DNA of 64,000 bases, taken from positions 1 through 64,000 of the forward strand of contig NZ_AMRG01000013.1 of NCBI RefSeq assembly GCF_000299895.1, given 5' to 3'. Of the stretch, positions 47,047-56,522 are shown piece after piece. Below the pieces are notes generated by a model. The model saw only the letters and a program-made list of their open reading frames with translations. It made no database searches and was not told the DNA's origin. This stretch comes from Idiomarina xiamenensis 10-D-4 (GTDB taxonomy: Bacteria; Pseudomonadota; Gammaproteobacteria; Enterobacterales; Alteromonadaceae). How positions within the stretch are numbered: the first letter of the stretch is position 1; every line of letters starts with the position of its first letter. The translations under genes and the position numbers were made by a program.

Positions 47047-48174
47047 TTATTGATTCATGTGTTGATTGACATCGGCAGCTTGCACCAGATCACCGGTGTC
47101 GTTGCCCCAAGCATTACGTTCATAAGTAATGACGGCGGCTAACTCACGCAGCGACAGTTGCGCGCCGAATGCCTGCATGGCGGTGCCTGATTTACCGTGT
47201 ACAACAATTTCGATGTGGTCGGGCAAATGCTCTTTTTTGCTGGCAATCGCGCTGCCTTTCAGAGCCGGGAATACACCCGGTACGCCCTCACCGGTAGGTT
47301 GGTGGCAAGCAGCGCAGTTGGCTAAATAAATTTTTTCACCCAAATCCATTAATTCGTCTTTATCCATTTGCATCGCTAACAAACGTTGTTCTTCTTCTTT
47401 TGCCTTACGTTGTTGTGCCTCGGTTTCTTGCATCCATTGGTCGAACTCAGCGGGACTTTTGGCGATGACTACGATGGGCATAAAACCATGGTCTTTACCA
47501 CAGAGTTCAGCACACTGGCCGCGATAAATACCGGGTTCTTCGATGCGCGTCCACGCCTCGTTAATAAAGCCAGGGTTGGCGTCTTTTTTGACTGCAAAAT
47601 CCGGCACCCACCATGAGTGAATAACGTCGTCCGAGGTGACTAAGAAGCGAATTTTTTGGCCGGTAGGAACGACCAATGGCCGATCGACCTCAAGTAAGTA
47701 GTTTTCGCCTTTGTCGAATTTATTACGAATCTGCTCCTGTTGTGTGGCGAGCAAGCTGAAGTACTCAACCTCATGACCGAAGTATTTGTAGTGCCACTTC
47801 CATTGCGAACCGGTAATTTGCACGGTTAAATCGGCGTCACTAGGGTCTTCCATGGCAATTAGGGTTTGTGTGGCAGGAATTGCCATACCGACCAAAATTA
47901 GGAATGGAATAACGGTCCACAAGACTTCCACTTTAACGCTTTCGTGAAAACTGGCGGGTTTTGCACCGCGTGATTTGCGGTGTAAGTACATCGAAATAAA
48001 CATGGCCCCAAATACCAGTACGCCGATGACGCAGCAGATATAAAAAATGGTCATGTGTAAGTCGAACACACGGGCGCTGATATCGGTGACACCACGAGTT
48101 AGGTTCAGTTGCGTCTCAGCATATGTTGGAACGCTCGTCAAAGCGCCTACCGTTACAACAGGTATGGTTTTCAT
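47047..48174 (-). CDS. coxB: cytochrome c oxidase subunit II with fused cytochrome c domain
   Basis: A 375-residue subunit. A signal peptide is followed by two helices (about 40-65 and 85-105) and a periplasmic cupredoxin domain. The CuA ligands are His186, Cys221, Cys225, His229 and Met232. A C-terminal cytochrome c domain binds heme through CAACH at 287-291, the caa3-type arrangement. The start at 48174 has GGAGAAG upstream; the frame is open to 48249. First gene of the oxidase operon. Confidence 0.96.
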   Translation of the reverse strand: MKTIPVVTVGALTSVPTYAETQLNLTRGVTDISARVFDLHMTIFYICCVIGVLVFGAMFISMYLHRKSRGAKPASFHESVKVEVLWTVIPFLILVGMAIPATQTLIAMEDPSDADLTVQITGSQWKWHYKYFGHEVEYFSLLATQQEQIRNKFDKGENYLLEVDRPLVVPTGQKIRFLVTSDDVIHSWWVPDFAVKKDANPGFINEAWTRIEEPGIYRGQCAELCGKDHGFMPIVVIAKSPAEFDQWMQETEAQQRKAKEEEQRLLAMQMDKDELMDLGEKIYLANCAACHQPTGEGVPGVFPALKGSAIASKKEHLPDHIEIVVHGKSGTAMQAFGAQLSLRELAAVITYERNAWGNDTGDLVQAADVNQHMNQ

Positions 48175-48555
48175 TCGACTTCTCCTCTCATTCTTCCCTG
48201 GCGGTGTTAGCGCCGGTATGGCATCGCTGACATACCTTCCGAAGAACAAAGAGGTAAGCAGAAAAAGGGTACTACTTCTTCTACGAAATCTCTTTCTCTA
48301 CCAACCCTTTGTTATATTTATTGTTAGCTATTTGTCGTTGTTGTGTTACTCAAGCCGTATATGAATTAACCAATTTACCGACAAAGATCCAGTGAAAAAT
48401 GTCTGTTTGCTCAAAAAGTAAGCTAAATCGTTAATTCTTCTGACAGCTGTAAGCAAAAACTTAACAAAATCCGAGGCGGGTTGCGACTAATAAAAAAAGA
48501 GGCTGTGTGGGCAGCCTCTTAAAACAACTTGTTTTACACCCGACGTGCTAGGGAT
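48175..48555. promoter_or_regulatory. intergenic region upstream of coxB, containing the sulA terminator
   Basis: A 381-bp region without a credible gene. It must hold the promoter of the cox operon (minus strand), but no clear -35/-10 pair was picked out. It also contains the minus-strand terminator at 48491-48520 and, next to it, an 8+1+8 palindrome at 48520-48536. Confidence 0.5.
48491..48520 (-). terminator. rho-independent terminator of lexA-sulA
   Basis: On the minus strand AAGAGGCTG and CAGCCTCTT form a nine-base stem with a six-base loop, followed by a run of at least seven T. It stands about 35 bp after the sulA-like stop. Confidence 0.9.
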
Positions 48556-48999
48556 TTAGTGGATAGCAGGTTGGAGAGTGTCGGGGGTAAACAAGAAACT
48601 GACGGTTTGACTGACCCGGCTAGCCATTTGTAGGCGCCGTTGGCTACGTGGTGTTAATGCCGATAGCCAACCCACCACAATACCGCTAGTACCGGATAAA
48701 ATAGCCTGTTCGGTAGCCCACTCGCGTTGCTCTTCATCTCGTGCATGGATCCAGCGAATGCGATTGCGGTTAACCCCCGCCATCACTAAGCGCTCCAACA
48801 GTTGTCGCGAAGCACCGACTACCGTAACCCATTTTTGTGACTTGGCTGCTAAATGAACCACCTGTTGCACTAAATGCTCAAATTCGTCGGCTTGATGCAT
48901 AAGCGACCACTGCTCAGTTAATGGTGCCGTTGCCAGCGGCGAGGGTGCCGCTTGCCAAAGACCGGGGTGACGCGTTTTTGAATAAGATGGCATTGTCAT
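48556..48999 (-). CDS. sulA: SulA-like cell-division inhibitor
   Basis: A 147-residue protein of the SulA/RecA-like type. The core [28 protein letters not shown] and the following [12 protein letters not shown] resemble SulA, which blocks FtsZ polymerisation during the SOS response. Its start overlaps the lexA stop by four bases, so it is cotranscribed with lexA and under the same two LexA boxes. A lexA-sulA operon occurs in pseudomonads and alteromonads. The function is inferred from similarity and context. Confidence 0.82.
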   Translation of the reverse strand: MTMPSYSKTRHPGLWQAAPSPLATAPLTEQWSLMHQADEFEHLVQQVVHLAAKSQKWVTVVGASRQLLERLVMAGVNRNRIRWIHARDEEQREWATEQAILSGTSGIVVGWLSALTPRSQRRLQMASRVSQTVSFLFTPDTLQPAIH

Positions 49000-49619
49000 A
49001 ACCAGGCTCCATTGCGAATGACGCCGACGGCCAAGCCTTCGACGGCAAAAAACTGTTGCGCTAAATCGACACGAATGACATCAAACGTTTCATTTTCGGG
49101 GTGCAGCAGCACTTGGCGGCCTTTTTGTTCGAAACGTTTCACCGTGACCTCGTCTTCTACCCGGGCAACGATCACTTGACCATTGCGGGCTTGTTCGGTT
49201 TTGTGAACGGCGAGTAAGTCACCGTCCAAAATCCCAATATTTTTCATACTCATGCCATGTACTCTAAGTAGAAAATCGGCATGCGGCTTAAACAGATTTT
49301 GATCGACTTGATAATGGCTTTCGACATGTTCCTGCGCCAGTATGGGCTCACCAGCAGCGACTTGACCGATTAAGGGTAAGCCAGACTGCTCCAGCGCGTC
49401 AGCTTCGTCAGCGGTCAAGCGAATACCGCGTGACATGCCCGGTAAAATTTCGATGAAACCTTTTTTAGCCAATGCTTTTAAATGTTCTTCAGCGGCATTG
49501 GCCGAACGAAAACCAAGTCGTTGAGCAATCTCGGCACGAGTTGGTGGCATACCGGTGGCAACCAGGTTGTCTTTGATAAGCTCTAAGATTTCACTTTGTC
49601 TTGGTGTTAACGGACGCAT
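48996..49619 (-). CDS. lexA: SOS response repressor LexA
   Basis: A 207-residue repressor with an N-terminal winged helix ([24 protein letters not shown]) and a C-terminal S24 peptidase domain. RecA-stimulated self-cleavage would occur at Ala89-Gly90 (QVAAGEP), with Ser124 and Lys161 as catalytic dyad. Two LexA boxes lie directly upstream, so it represses itself. It is first in the lexA-sulA operon, and divergent from plsB. Confidence 0.97.
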   Translation of the reverse strand: MRPLTPRQSEILELIKDNLVATGMPPTRAEIAQRLGFRSANAAEEHLKALAKKGFIEILPGMSRGIRLTADEADALEQSGLPLIGQVAAGEPILAQEHVESHYQVDQNLFKPHADFLLRVHGMSMKNIGILDGDLLAVHKTEQARNGQVIVARVEDEVTVKRFEQKGRQVLLHPENETFDVIRVDLAQQFFAVEGLAVGVIRNGAWL

Positions 49620-49627
49620 CTCGATAC

Positions 49628-49643
49628 CTGTTTATGTATACAG
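49628..49643. promoter_or_regulatory. LexA box 1
   Basis: CTG-N10-CAG with the A/T-rich inside typical of gammaproteobacterial LexA sites, 9 bp upstream of the lexA start. Confidence 0.92.
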
Positions 49644-49648
49644 TATTA

Positions 49649-49664
49649 CTGTGAGTATATACAG
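49649..49664. promoter_or_regulatory. LexA box 2
   Basis: A second CTG-N10-CAG, 21 bp centre to centre from box 1. Paired boxes of this kind are known before E. coli lexA. Confidence 0.92.
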
Positions 49665-49782
49665 GTATTTGTAAATGACAAGTTTTTTATCGAGCTCGGT
49701 TAGTTACGCGGATAAACATCCAGTTGCGACAAAAATGCGGTTAAATGCTATGCTAGCGCGGTGCTATTGCTGAGGAGTTTAC

Positions 49783-52230
49783 ATGAGCCAGAGTGGTTGG
49801 TTTTATCGTATCATCCGTCACCCCATCCGTTGGCTGACGCGCTTTGAGACCATCGTTGATAATGCTGATGAGCAAGCGTTGAGTGAGCTGCGCCAAGCGC
49901 AAGTTGTTTATGTGATGCGATCGACGTCAAATGCCGATTTGTCGATTGTGCAGCGCGCAGCTAAGCGTTTGCAACTGCCCGATCCAACCCAGCCACTGTT
50001 GATTGGCGGCAAAAAGCACGATCGTGTGATGTTTGTTGAAGAAGCGACAGTCGATGGCTCACAACGTGCGATTCGCGCTTTTGAACAACTGTTACAAGCG
50101 CATAAGAACGATACTGAGCTTGATGTTAGAGTGGTGCCGATCGGTGTTTTCTGGGGCCGTACCGCTGGTCAAAAAGGCCGTGCCGGTAATGCCATGGTGG
50201 GTGACTTGGATAATCCAGGGCACTGGCGTAAGTTTTGGTTGATCATGTTGTCGGGGCGACAGGTTTTAGTGCGCTTGAGTCGCACCGTATCGTTACAAAG
50301 TATGGCTCGGCAACACGGCAGTGACCACAGTTTAGCGCAGAAGTTAGCGCGTGTGGCTCGGGTGCATTTTGCGCGATTACGCTACGCCGTGGCAGGACCT
50401 AAACTCGATGACCGCAACGCGGTTATGTCGAGCTTGCTGGATACCCCAGCAATGCAAGCCGCGATCGCCGACGAAGCGCGAGTAAAGAAAATCACGCCTG
50501 CCGCTGCTCGTGAACGCGCGCACAGTTATCTTGATGAAATCGCTGCCAACTACAGCGAAACCCTGATTCGCGTGCTGGATCGCTTTATGACATGGATGTG
50601 GAGCCGCATCTATAACGGTATCGAGGTTAAAGGCGGTGACCGCATTCGCGAGTTAGCTCAGCGTGGCCACGAAGTGGTTTATATGCCTTGTCATCGCAGT
50701 CATATGGATTATTTGCTATTGAGCTATGTGATTTATAAGGAGGGCTTGGTGCCTCCTCATATAGCGGCTGGGGTGAATCTTAACTTTTTCCCGGTGGGCA
50801 GTTTGTTCCGTCGCGGTGGTGCATTTTTTATTCGCCGCAGTTTTCGCGGTAATAAGCTGTATTCGACGCTTTTTCGTGAATACCTATGCTGGTTATTCCA
50901 ACAAGGCTATCCGGTTGAGTTTTTCACCGAGGGCGGGCGTAGTCGCACTGGTCGTTTACTAGCACCAAAGACAGGCATGGTGGCGATGACTGTACAAGGT
51001 ATGTTACGCGGTCAGCAACGTCCGGTTACCATTGTGCCGGTTTACCTGGGTTATGAACATGTCATGGAAGTTGGCACTTACTTAAAAGAACTTAAGGGTA
51101 AGTCTAAAGAAAAAGAGTCGATGTTCCAAGTGCTGGGATCGATTCGTAAATTACGTAACTTTGGTTACGGCTATGTCACCTTTGGTAAGCCAATTAACCT
51201 AGGCCAATACCTCGACCAGGCGCAGCCAGATTGGCGCGATGATGTGACCTTGGGAGCGCAAGAGCCGACCCGCCCACGTTGGTTAACGCCGACCGTCAAT
51301 CGCTTAGCCGAGAGCATCATGCGCAATATCAACGATGCCGCCGCCGCTAACGCGATGAACTTAACCGCCACAGCCTTACTCAGTGCAGACCATCATGCCT
51401 TAACCGAGGACGAACTGGTGGCACAACTTGATGTGTATCTGGGTGTACTGCGTGAGGTGCCTTATAGCATGGATTGCCATGTACCTGACAATGATGGTCG
51501 TGGGCTTTGGCAACAACTGTCTAAACTGGATAAGTTCAATGTCAGCGAAGATAGCATGGGCAAGGTGATCCGCTTAGATAACCCGAATGCTATCGCGATG
51601 ACTTACTATCGCAATAATATTGTACATTTGCTGGTGGTGCCGGGTATGTTGGCCAGCTATGCCTTGGCGAAAGGTCGCTTTAGTGAGGCGGAAGCCGTTG
51701 ATCTACTGCAGCGCATTTACCCGATGTTGCAAGCAGAATTGTTTTTAAGTCACGAGGCCGACGGTCTGCATTTGTGGTTGGCAGCGTTATGCGAGGAGTT
51801 CGCGCGACAGCAACTGCTGCAGGGCAATAGTCAGCAATGGCAAGTGCCTGCGCGTGATAGTAAGCGTTATTTTCAGCTTGAATTGTTAGCTCGTTCGGCG
51901 AGTGAAACACTGCAACGCTACGCCATTGTGCTGGAACTGTTGCAACAGTCTAAACCGTTGTCGCGCAACGAGCTTGAACAGCATTCAACCACGCTGGCCG
52001 AACGTCTAAGTGCGATGCATGGTATCAATGCGCCAGAATTTTTTGATAAGAAAGTCATGAGCACTTTTATTGCAAGCCTTAAACAAGAGCTGCTAATTGA
52101 GCTTGATGAAGAGGGCGGCATGCAGCCAAGCGCCGGTGTCGCGAAACTCAGCGACGATATTGATAAGCTGATAGACCCCGCGGTGCTACAAACTATTCGG
52201 CAGTCAGTAAAGAGTCTACTAGCACAATAA
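49783..52230 (+). CDS. plsB: glycerol-3-phosphate acyltransferase PlsB
   Basis: An 815-residue inner-membrane acyltransferase that makes lysophosphatidic acid from sn-glycerol 3-phosphate, the first step of phospholipid synthesis. The active-site motif CHRSHMDYLLL (about 300-310) has the H-x4-D pair; FFIRRSFRGNKLY, FTEGGRSRTGRLL and TIVPVYLGYE are the other acyltransferase blocks. GAGGAG stands before the ATG. It is divergent from lexA, as in E. coli. Confidence 0.97.
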   Translation: MSQSGWFYRIIRHPIRWLTRFETIVDNADEQALSELRQAQVVYVMRSTSNADLSIVQRAAKRLQLPDPTQPLLIGGKKHDRVMFVEEATVDGSQRAIRAFEQLLQAHKNDTELDVRVVPIGVFWGRTAGQKGRAGNAMVGDLDNPGHWRKFWLIMLSGRQVLVRLSRTVSLQSMARQHGSDHSLAQKLARVARVHFARLRYAVAGPKLDDRNAVMSSLLDTPAMQAAIADEARVKKITPAAARERAHSYLDEIAANYSETLIRVLDRFMTWMWSRIYNGIEVKGGDRIRELAQRGHEVVYMPCHRSHMDYLLLSYVIYKEGLVPPHIAAGVNLNFFPVGSLFRRGGAFFIRRSFRGNKLYSTLFREYLCWLFQQGYPVEFFTEGGRSRTGRLLAPKTGMVAMTVQGMLRGQQRPVTIVPVYLGYEHVMEVGTYLKELKGKSKEKESMFQVLGSIRKLRNFGYGYVTFGKPINLGQYLDQAQPDWRDDVTLGAQEPTRPRWLTPTVNRLAESIMRNINDAAAANAMNLTATALLSADHHALTEDELVAQLDVYLGVLREVPYSMDCHVPDNDGRGLWQQLSKLDKFNVSEDSMGKVIRLDNPNAIAMTYYRNNIVHLLVVPGMLASYALAKGRFSEAEAVDLLQRIYPMLQAELFLSHEADGLHLWLAALCEEFARQQLLQGNSQQWQVPARDSKRYFQLELLARSASETLQRYAIVLELLQQSKPLSRNELEQHSTTLAERLSAMHGINAPEFFDKKVMSTFIASLKQELLIELDEEGGMQPSAGVAKLSDDIDKLIDPAVLQTIRQSVKSLLAQ

Positions 52231-52254
52231 CCGTTGCGACTGCGCTTGCTGAAG

Positions 52255-52285
52255 CGCCGCTAAAGCAGACCAAGCTTTAGCGGCG
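52255..52285. terminator. hairpin between convergent plsB and ubiA
   Basis: A 12-base perfect stem (CGCCGCTAAAGC with GCTTTAGCGGCG) has a seven-base loop. It ends at the ubiA stop codon. No long T-run follows, so termination is probable but not certain. Confidence 0.55.
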
Positions 52286-53137
52286 TTATGACCAGTAATG
52301 CAGTGCCAAACCGATAGTCAACGCCATACCGACATAATGGTTATGCAAAAACATACGGAAGCAGCTATGCGGGTCGCGGTGACGGATATGCCAATGCTGA
52401 TACAAGAATAGTCCTGCAATCACGACTAAGCTGCCGTATAACGGCCATTTGCCACCCAAATAATGAGCTAAATAAAGCCAGCATAACAGGGTTAATAACT
52501 GCAATAAGGCAATGATCAAGCGGTCGTAGCGACCGAATAAGATTGCGGTCGATTTGATACCAATTTTTAAATCATCACGACGGTCAGCCATGGCGTATTC
52601 GGTGTCGTACGCCACTGTCCAAAGAATATTGGCGAAGAATAACAGGCCAGCTGACCAACCCAAGCTGGCTTCTTGTGCGGTAAAAGCCATTGGGATGCCG
52701 AAGCTAAAAGCCACGCCCAATACCAATTGTGGCAACTGTGTAAAGCGCTTACATAACGGGTACAGTGCTGCGACTGCCAACGCCGCAAAACTTAACTGGA
52801 TAGTGGCGGTATTCAACTGCAACACCAATAGCAGGGCTAATAGCAACAGCAATAATGTCAGTATTGCCGCTTCTAAAACACTGACTTCTCCGGTCGCTAA
52901 CGGGCGTTGGCGGGTGCGCTCAACTTGGCCATCAAAGCGGCGGTCGGCAATATCATTGATGACACAGCCCGCCGAGCGCATCAAAAAAGTGCCCAGCATA
53001 AAAATCGTAATAATACGTAGATTGGGATCCCCCTGCGCGGCGACAAGAAGTGCAGCGAGGGTTGGCCAAGCTAATAAATAGGTGCCGATGGGGCGGTCGG
53101 CGCGCATCAAACGCCAATATGCACTGAGTTTATTCAT
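52286..53137 (-). CDS. ubiA: 4-hydroxybenzoate octaprenyltransferase
   Basis: A 283-residue polytopic prenyltransferase that attaches the polyprenyl tail to 4-hydroxybenzoate in ubiquinone synthesis. The first Asp-rich motif is seen in NDIADRRFDGQVERTRQRPLA and the second in YDTEYAMADRRDDLKIGIKSTA. RADRPIGTYLLAWPTL is the usual N-terminus. It follows ubiC at 50 bp on the same strand; both enzymes act in series. Confidence 0.96.
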   Translation of the reverse strand: MNKLSAYWRLMRADRPIGTYLLAWPTLAALLVAAQGDPNLRIITIFMLGTFLMRSAGCVINDIADRRFDGQVERTRQRPLATGEVSVLEAAILTLLLLLLALLLVLQLNTATIQLSFAALAVAALYPLCKRFTQLPQLVLGVAFSFGIPMAFTAQEASLGWSAGLLFFANILWTVAYDTEYAMADRRDDLKIGIKSTAILFGRYDRLIIALLQLLTLLCWLYLAHYLGGKWPLYGSLVVIAGLFLYQHWHIRHRDPHSCFRMFLHNHYVGMALTIGLALHYWS

Positions 53138-53187
53138 CGTCGCCTTTTTCCTCTCTACTACTGATTTTGGCTAATTTGCTACTCTAC

Positions 53188-53748
53188 TTATTGCGCTTGA
53201 TACAACGGGCAAGGGCTCAAAAATATCTCAGCGACTAGACACTGCTGTCCGGCAGCCGAAAAAATACTGCGGCGGCCGAATAAGGCATGATGTCTGCCCG
53301 TCAGTTGTGTATTGAGTCTAGCCATCGCCGAATCGGTAGGAAAACGACTGACTTCAATGTCGCTTCGAGTTAAATCGGGCTGGCGGAATAAATGCTCACC
53401 GAGCGGATTATCGCCTAACTGTGCTAATCCCAATTGTTCTTCGCCTAATGTCGATTCCGGTAGAATGCTACGCGCAAATACCCAAGGCTGGTTATCGCAA
53501 CACAGTAACACCTCGCGCACTACCGCGGCATCGGTGACTTGCAGGCTGCGCTGTTCATCAGCAAACAACTGGGCAAATTGTTGACCAATCAAACTGACAC
53601 GAAATTGCCGACTACGGTGTTTCAGTTTGGCTGTTAACGACTGCGGATCGAGTAACCAGCATTGTTGTTCACGGGATAATTCCATGGTCTCTGCGGGTCG
53701 CCACTGAGCTGGACTACCGCAGGGAAATTCAAGGGTGACGTCGCGCAT
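53188..53748 (-). CDS. ubiC: chorismate lyase
   Basis: A 186-residue enzyme that splits chorismate into pyruvate and 4-hydroxybenzoate, the substrate of UbiA. VVREVLLCCDNQPWVFARSILP contains the conserved active-site arginine pair, and LGRR-like FGRRSIF and LVAEIFLS form the last strands. The ATG at 53748 has TAGGAAG upstream; the frame is open to a TTG at 53772 without a signal. First gene of ubiC-ubiA. Confidence 0.92.
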   Translation of the reverse strand: MRDVTLEFPCGSPAQWRPAETMELSREQQCWLLDPQSLTAKLKHRSRQFRVSLIGQQFAQLFADEQRSLQVTDAAVVREVLLCCDNQPWVFARSILPESTLGEEQLGLAQLGDNPLGEHLFRQPDLTRSDIEVSRFPTDSAMARLNTQLTGRHHALFGRRSIFSAAGQQCLVAEIFLSPCPLYQAQ

Positions 53749-53929
53749 GTTTGCGTGTCTTCCTAACAGCAATGAGCTTTGTCTCTATCATAACAAACAT
53801 TAGCTAAAATAAAGCATTGTGCTGTAGTTATCGGCTTCAATTAATGCCAAAGCTGGTCGATAACAGATAAGGTCTTTATAATACTCAGCGCCTTAGTGGC
53901 TTTGCTAATCATTAAATAGTGGTGAAATT

Positions 53930-54334
53930 ATGACAATTCGTCATGCCTTGACGGGCTTATTCTTGTTGCTAGCGATGGCTGTCGTGCAACCCGTACAGGC
54001 GCAAGATAACTACGCCTACTATGGTTTCGAGCCGGATATCACCACCAATTATATTCGCGATGCTGAACAATTTCGTATGGGATATATTCGCGTCGCCATT
54101 GAGGTGATGTTGGACGACAATAAGTATATTGATGTGATCGAACACCACTCACCGGTATTACGCGATGCTTTTTTACAAATTTTTAGCACCGCCACCGAAC
54201 GTCAAATCAAGTCATTAACAGGCCGTGATGAATTGCGCTTGGACTGTTTAGAGAGGGCGCGCGAAATCATGCGGCGCGAAACCGGGCAAGACTTGATCCG
54301 CGACGTAATTTTCACCAAATATATTTACCACTAA
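53930..54334 (+). CDS. exported FliL-like protein
   Basis: A 134-residue protein with a signal peptide (residues 1-24, ending VQAQ) and a FliL-type domain: YYGFEPDITTNYI, GYIRVAIEVMLDD, LRDAFLQIFS and the C-terminal IRDVIFTKYIY. Classical FliL is a membrane protein beside the flagellar stator. This one lacks a retained anchor and stands away from flagellar genes, near ubiC. A second FliL-like gene near ubiCA is known in related bacteria as far as I recall. Role unclear. Its stop overlaps the end of glpG by four bases. Confidence 0.8.
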   Translation: MTIRHALTGLFLLLAMAVVQPVQAQDNYAYYGFEPDITTNYIRDAEQFRMGYIRVAIEVMLDDNKYIDVIEHHSPVLRDAFLQIFSTATERQIKSLTGRDELRLDCLERAREIMRRETGQDLIRDVIFTKYIYH

Positions 54335-55158
54335 AGCGCCGTCTGGCGTGGTTTAGGATTGAGTATCCGCACTATCGCACCGGCAATGCAACCGCTAATT
54401 AGCCCGGCTAAATGAGCGGTATTAGCGACGTTGACCCAAAGTAAATCGGTATAGCCGATGACTAACCAAATCAATAGGAAACCGATGACCGCGGGGGGTA
54501 ACCATAATGGCGTGCGGCGGCCAAAACTATATATCCAGAAAAAGCCCAGCAGACCGTAAACGACACCCGATAAACCGCCAAAAAATGGTCCGCCAACATA
54601 AAATTGCATGATGTTAGAGCAAATAGCGCTGAACACAAACACGGCGATCAACCACTGGCTGCCTATATAGCGTTCTAAGCGACCGCCTAGATACCACCAC
54701 CAGAATACGTTAAAGACAATGTGAGTGGCGGAAAAGTGCAACAATGCCGGTGTCAGTAAACGCCAGGGTTGCGACCATTCAACATGATCGAAGTAATCAC
54801 TGATACGTAAATAGCGAATCACATCGTCCGCCATGGGTGTTTGCATGAGTAGGTAAATCAGCACAGCTACAGCGGCATAGGCAATGGTGAACCAGCCGGC
54901 TTGCCGCAACAGGTTGTGCACTAACGATGGTGATTGAGAACGACTATTGGCATTGTCGATGGTGCTTTGAAAACGGCTAGGATCGGCTTTGTACTCGTCT
55001 AAAGTGGCTTTGGCTAAGGCGTAGTAACTACTTTCAATGACCCAGATCTCTAGCTGCTCACCGCGTTCGCTGACATTGATAGGAATGCCGCGTTGGTGTA
55101 ACACTTGGTAAACTTGGTTAACCCACGCTTGATCGCGACTTGCCAACAGCTTTTTCAT
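54331..55158 (-). CDS. glpG: rhomboid intramembrane serine protease GlpG
   Basis: A 275-residue membrane protein. A cytoplasmic N-terminal domain (about 1-65) precedes a six-helix rhomboid core with the catalytic serine in GLSGVVYGL and the histidine in NTAHLAGLISG. Oxyanion-region HIVFNVFWWWYLG is present too. It overlaps the glpE stop by four bases. Substrates unknown. The same pair glpE-glpG exists in E. coli, but there it belongs to the glp region and not to kbl-tdh. Confidence 0.94.
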   Translation of the reverse strand: MKKLLASRDQAWVNQVYQVLHQRGIPINVSERGEQLEIWVIESSYYALAKATLDEYKADPSRFQSTIDNANSRSQSPSLVHNLLRQAGWFTIAYAAVAVLIYLLMQTPMADDVIRYLRISDYFDHVEWSQPWRLLTPALLHFSATHIVFNVFWWWYLGGRLERYIGSQWLIAVFVFSAICSNIMQFYVGGPFFGGLSGVVYGLLGFFWIYSFGRRTPLWLPPAVIGFLLIWLVIGYTDLLWVNVANTAHLAGLISGCIAGAIVRILNPKPRQTAL

Positions 55159-55481
55159 GATTGACTCTCAACCGCCTCGGGATAATGTTGCGCCCATGCG
55201 GTGAAGCCACCATCCATGCTGGCAACATTCTCAAAGCCTTGATTGATCAAATACTGGGCCGCGCCTTGGCTGCTCACGCCGTGATAGCAAACAACGATGA
55301 CCGCCTGATCGGGGTCAACGTCCTGCATAAAGTCGCTGAAAGTGGCATTGCTTAGCGGTCGCGCACCGGGAATATGGCCCAGTGCGAACGACTGCGGATC
55401 ACGAATATCGGCGATCACTGCTGCCTCGGCTTGCCAGCTTTGATGCGCTTCGGTCAGACTGATACGACGAAATTCGCTCAT
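55155..55481 (-). CDS. glpE: thiosulfate sulfurtransferase GlpE
   Basis: A 108-residue single-domain rhodanese. The active-site cysteine is in VVCYHGVSSQGAA, close to the Cys65 loop of E. coli GlpE. It can move sulfur from thiosulfate to cyanide or thioredoxin. It begins 2 bp after the tdh stop, so kbl-tdh-glpE-glpG read as one operon. Confidence 0.92.
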   Translation of the reverse strand: MSEFRRISLTEAHQSWQAEAAVIADIRDPQSFALGHIPGARPLSNATFSDFMQDVDPDQAVIVVCYHGVSSQGAAQYLINQGFENVASMDGGFTAWAQHYPEAVESQS

Positions 55482-55483
55482 GT

Positions 55484-56512
55484 TTAAGACTCCCAGTTTA
55501 ATACGACTTTACCCGACTGACCGGAACACATGATATCAAAGCCTTGCTGAAAATCATCGATCGGCAGTTGATGAGTCAATATCGGGCTTAAATCTAGGCC
55601 AGATTGCAGCAAACTTGCCATTTTATACCAAGTTTCAAACATCTCACGGCCGTAAATACCTTTGATAACCAGCCCTTTGAAAATGACCTGATTCCAGTCG
55701 ATGGCGACGTTCTCTGGTGGAATACCCAACATGGCGATTTTGCCGCCGTGGTTCATCGTGGCTAGCATTTGTGAAAACGCCGAGGGTACGCCGGACATTT
55801 CTAAGCCAACATCAAAGCCTTCCTTCATTCCCAATTCTTGCATGACGTCGGTGAGTTTTTCTTTGCTGACGTCGACGGTGCGGGTAGCACCCATTTTACT
55901 CGCGAGCTGGAGGCGATATTCGTTAACGTCAGTAATCACCACATGGCGAGCACCGACATGACGAGCAACCGCAGCGGCCATAATGCCGATCGGGCCGGCA
56001 CCGGTGATCAACACGTCTTCGCCGACCAAGTCAAAAGCTAGCGCAGTGTGTACGGCATTGCCAAAGGGGTCAAAAATCGCAGCTAACTCATCGCTAACGT
56101 CGTCGGGCAATTTAAAGGCATTTTCTGCAGGAATCACTAAGTATTCAGCGAACGCACCGGGGCGGTTAACGCCCACGCCGACCGTATTGCGGCATAAATG
56201 GCGACGTCCGGCACGGCAGTTGCGGCAATGACCGCAAGTAATGTGGCCTTCGCCAGAAACTCGGTCACCGACGCTAAAACCGCGTACGCCATCACCCATA
56301 GCGGCGACTTCACCGACATACTCGTGACCGACGACCATGGGGACCGGAATGGTTTTTTGTGACCAATCATCCCATTTGTAAATGTGCACATCGGTACCAC
56401 AAATCGCGGTTTTTTTGATTTTGATGAGTAGGTCGTTGTAACCGTATTCAGGTTGCTCAACATCGGTCATCCAAATACCGGGTTCGGCATGTAATTTCGC
56501 TAAGGCTTTCAT
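55484..56512 (-). CDS. tdh: L-threonine 3-dehydrogenase
   Basis: A 342-residue zinc enzyme that oxidises threonine to 2-amino-3-oxobutyrate with NAD+. The catalytic-zinc cysteine is in ICGTDVHIY; the structural zinc is bound by [15 protein letters not shown]; the NAD site has [19 protein letters not shown] lies before the ATG. It is second after kbl, the enzyme that uses its product. Confidence 0.97.
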   Translation of the reverse strand: MKALAKLHAEPGIWMTDVEQPEYGYNDLLIKIKKTAICGTDVHIYKWDDWSQKTIPVPMVVGHEYVGEVAAMGDGVRGFSVGDRVSGEGHITCGHCRNCRAGRRHLCRNTVGVGVNRPGAFAEYLVIPAENAFKLPDDVSDELAAIFDPFGNAVHTALAFDLVGEDVLITGAGPIGIMAAAVARHVGARHVVITDVNEYRLQLASKMGATRTVDVSKEKLTDVMQELGMKEGFDVGLEMSGVPSAFSQMLATMNHGGKIAMLGIPPENVAIDWNQVIFKGLVIKGIYGREMFETWYKMASLLQSGLDLSPILTHQLPIDDFQQGFDIMCSGQSGKVVLNWES

Positions 56513-56522
56513 GGTGTTCTCC

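Noticed and set aside
48047-48364. Plus-strand frame of 105 residues over the coxB start
   Set aside because: It overlaps the coxB signal region antisense, has no clear ribosome binding site and no family resemblance.
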